Below are positions 63,701 through 64,000 of a DNA stretch of 64,000 nt, piece by piece. The translations under genes and the position numbers were made by a program. The DNA comes from Antedon mediterranea (Eukaryota; Echinodermata; Crinoidea; Comatulida; Antedonidae). Under the pieces are notes generated by a model. The model was not told the origin of the DNA. It did not search any database and worked only from the letters and a program-made list of their open reading frames with translations. Where the stretch lies: contig NC_092676.1 in the NCBI RefSeq assembly GCF_964355755.1, positions 14,862,288-14,926,287 of the forward strand, in the 5' to 3' direction. The stretch's first letter is position 1. Each line of letters starts with the position of its first letter.

Positions 63701-63883
63701 ATTGCAATGGTTTTTACCTTATGTGTACTGTGTCGGTCCGATGAAAGCCAGCAAGAAACAGAACAAATAACAATAAAGATGGAGGAAAACAAATCTTCCA
63801 CCAAAAGTAAAGGCAAACTGCTCTCTAAAGAAAAACTGAAAAATCTGTTCAGGAAAGAAGAAAATTCTTCAACACAAAAATAA
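54757..63883 (+). CDS. Tetraspanin C, six exons, 283 residues
   Basis: Coding exons: 54757-54822, 55171-55368, 55498-55671, 62776-62919, 63521-63604, 63698-63883, all phase 0 with GT-AG introns. Visible: MAKCLQVMCMNVCVSFLSVT and LLAGITSLIYAVVIL (TM1); TM2 LIFLFMVFVLLTVVGCF; TM3 FILLVITCSVILLCSIILIT; loop with QRCCGYSSSTDW, FPDSCC, ESCGQ and GCEEV (six cysteines); TM4 LGFSFAMIIAMVFTLCVLC. The tail is unusually long (about 48 residues) and very charged: KMEENKSSTKSKGKLLSKEK, LKNLFRKEENSSTQK. Intron 3 is 7.1 kb and filled with mobile elements; it still joins TM3 and loop exons in frame. Small loop sequon NQT. Confidence 0.92.
55703..56059 (-). pseudogene. Possible LINE C-terminal fragment in tetraspanin C intron 3
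   Basis: A 118-codon minus-strand ORF with KRFYGNRIISDWNK, resembling the FFSNRVVNxWN block near the end of many LINE polymerases, and a region RRDVCEKIGLLTLEGRKL, like a LINE C-terminus (LxxLGLxxLExRR). It follows directly in orientation after the Gypsy relic. Assignment is tentative. Confidence 0.4.
56050..56460 (-). pseudogene. Ty3/Gypsy-type integrase relic
   Basis: On the minus strand, pieces of the integrase appear in order but in broken frames: an H2C2-region scrap (YRIHLMRMANEGLLEG), TPFERMAADLIGPIEP (first catalytic Asp), RYILVLMDLATHYP, then after a frameshift GIPKQILTDRGSQF (second catalytic Asp). The catalytic Glu region, RT, RNase H and LTRs are absent. Stops and frameshifts make it non-functional. 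Confidence 0.7.
56745..56890 (+). repeat. Copy of the 49.7-kb dispersed repeat
   Basis: GGCAGCCAATTTGACT, TTTGCTTTAAATTACAG and GACATTAAAATGGCATATT match 49680-49830 in order. Confidence 0.6.
57040..57444 (-). pseudogene. LINE endonuclease-end fragment
   Basis: The ORF contains LTNPQSLLSRNPLPEHSTSD followed by HLIIDVRLIFN, which fits the end of an AP-type LINE endonuclease (LTN..S....xxPGxSxSDHxxI). Downstream, YVLWITKGIRT fits the VPWITxxIR segment before the RT domain. No RT follows. A decayed LINE of a different family from the 499-2064 copy is likely. Confidence 0.5.
58525..58690 (+). repeat. 5'-truncated copy of the 51.65-kb SINE
   Basis: ACACATCTAGCTCGTGTG, CTTTAAAGAACCTAGTACAT, GGGGGGTTACCCCGGTGTAT and AGTCTTTGACTGAAGAGG match 51791-51955 closely. 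The tRNA-like head is missing. Confidence 0.9.
58690..60370. repeat. Complex satellite of ATGTGCTATCCATTTGAAA units
   Basis: The basic unit is about 21-22 bp (ATGTGCTATCCATTTGAAAG, A). Runs of one to five units are punctuated about 13 times by an anchor: GTGCTACCCGATAATCC, (G/T)TATAGAATAATGTACAGTAC, ATATCCATTTGATTGTGC. Distances between anchors vary from about 85 to 180 bp, so this is an irregular higher-order repeat. The minus-strand ORFs with QMDST repeats (58680-58934, 59393-59638) are the satellite read in frame. Confidence 0.95.
61430..62775. other. Rest of tetraspanin C intron 3
   Basis: AT-rich; no other exon or family motif recognised. ORFs at 61600-61827, 61856-62119 (minus) and 62557-62754 (plus) have no splice or domain support. 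Confidence 0.5.
62776..62919 (+). CDS. Tetraspanin C exon 4: large extracellular loop
   Basis: Forty-eight codons from QRCCGYSSSTDWNNVDIQGR to TSEVFQD, with FPDSCC and ESCGQ. Acceptor CACTTTAG, donor GAT|GTAAGT. It is over 7 kb from exon 3 and would be missed by ORF-length filters. Confidence 0.93.
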
Positions 63884-64000
63884 GGAAAAAAAACGGAAAA
63901 AGTCATTCTGGACACGGAAATGAATTATTATAATTGTAAATTCTTCAAGAAATATAAAATACCACATTTAATACCGTCGTAACCAGGAAAATTGATAATT
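63884..64000 (+). other. Start of tetraspanin C 3' UTR
   Basis: AT-rich sequence after the TAA at 63881-63883. No AATAAA before the window ends; ATATAAAAT near 63951 is not canonical. Confidence 0.5.

Overview
This is animal nuclear DNA: AT-rich, with small exons, GT-AG introns and a dense load of mobile elements. Recognisable proteins are a CstF-64 homologue, tetraspanins and the first exon of a GABA-B-type receptor. Together with the repeat types (RTE and CR1/jockey-like LINEs, Ty3/Gypsy and MULE relics, Harbinger-like pieces, tRNA-derived SINEs, many MITEs) and the very frequent word TAGGCCTA, this suggests a marine invertebrate, most likely an echinoderm or a relative. The species cannot be named from the window.

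Layout. 1-9 kb is mobile-element debris: a LINE reverse transcriptase ORF (499-2064, minus), a tRNA-like gene with a SINE-like tail, a long dispersed repeat (rep-A, 2811-4365) and RTE relics. 9122-9349 (minus) is the first coding exon of a GABA-B-like receptor whose other exons lie off the left edge or were not found. 9.6-22 kb is repetitive: MITE, minisatellites, tandem duplications, and a 3-kb inverted-repeat element with an internal 205-bp array, nested in dispersed repeat rep-B. 23.3-24.0 kb (minus) is an unrecognised three-exon gene for a 77-residue protein. 27.4-38.15 kb (plus) is a complete ten-exon CSTF2 gene (465 residues); its first intron holds a MULE-like element that is itself interrupted by a foldback element. 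41.85-63.9 kb is a cluster of three complete tetraspanin genes with the same six-exon, all-phase-0 plan: A (minus, 269 residues), B (minus, 245) and C (plus, 283). B and C are head to head with 442 bp between start codons. C has a 7.1-kb third intron holding LINE and Gypsy relics and a 3.7-kb inverted-repeat element around a 1.7-kb satellite.

Repeat names used here: rep-A, ends in TTTACGTAAGGGC; rep-B, carries GTCGCGTGGAAGCGAC next to (GACAGACC)n; rep-C, carries tandem AGGTCA half-sites; rep-D, carries GTGTTGCCCGAAAGC; rep-E, carries CCGGGCGGTTTAGAATTAAT.

Functionally, CSTF2 is the RNA-binding subunit of cleavage stimulation factor in mRNA 3'-end formation, the tetraspanins are four-pass membrane organisers, and the GABA-B-like exon gives the signal peptide and start of a class C GPCR ligand-binding domain. 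I see no operon-like link between them; the cluster reflects local tetraspanin duplication. Exon models were built by hand from reading frame, splice signals and family motifs.
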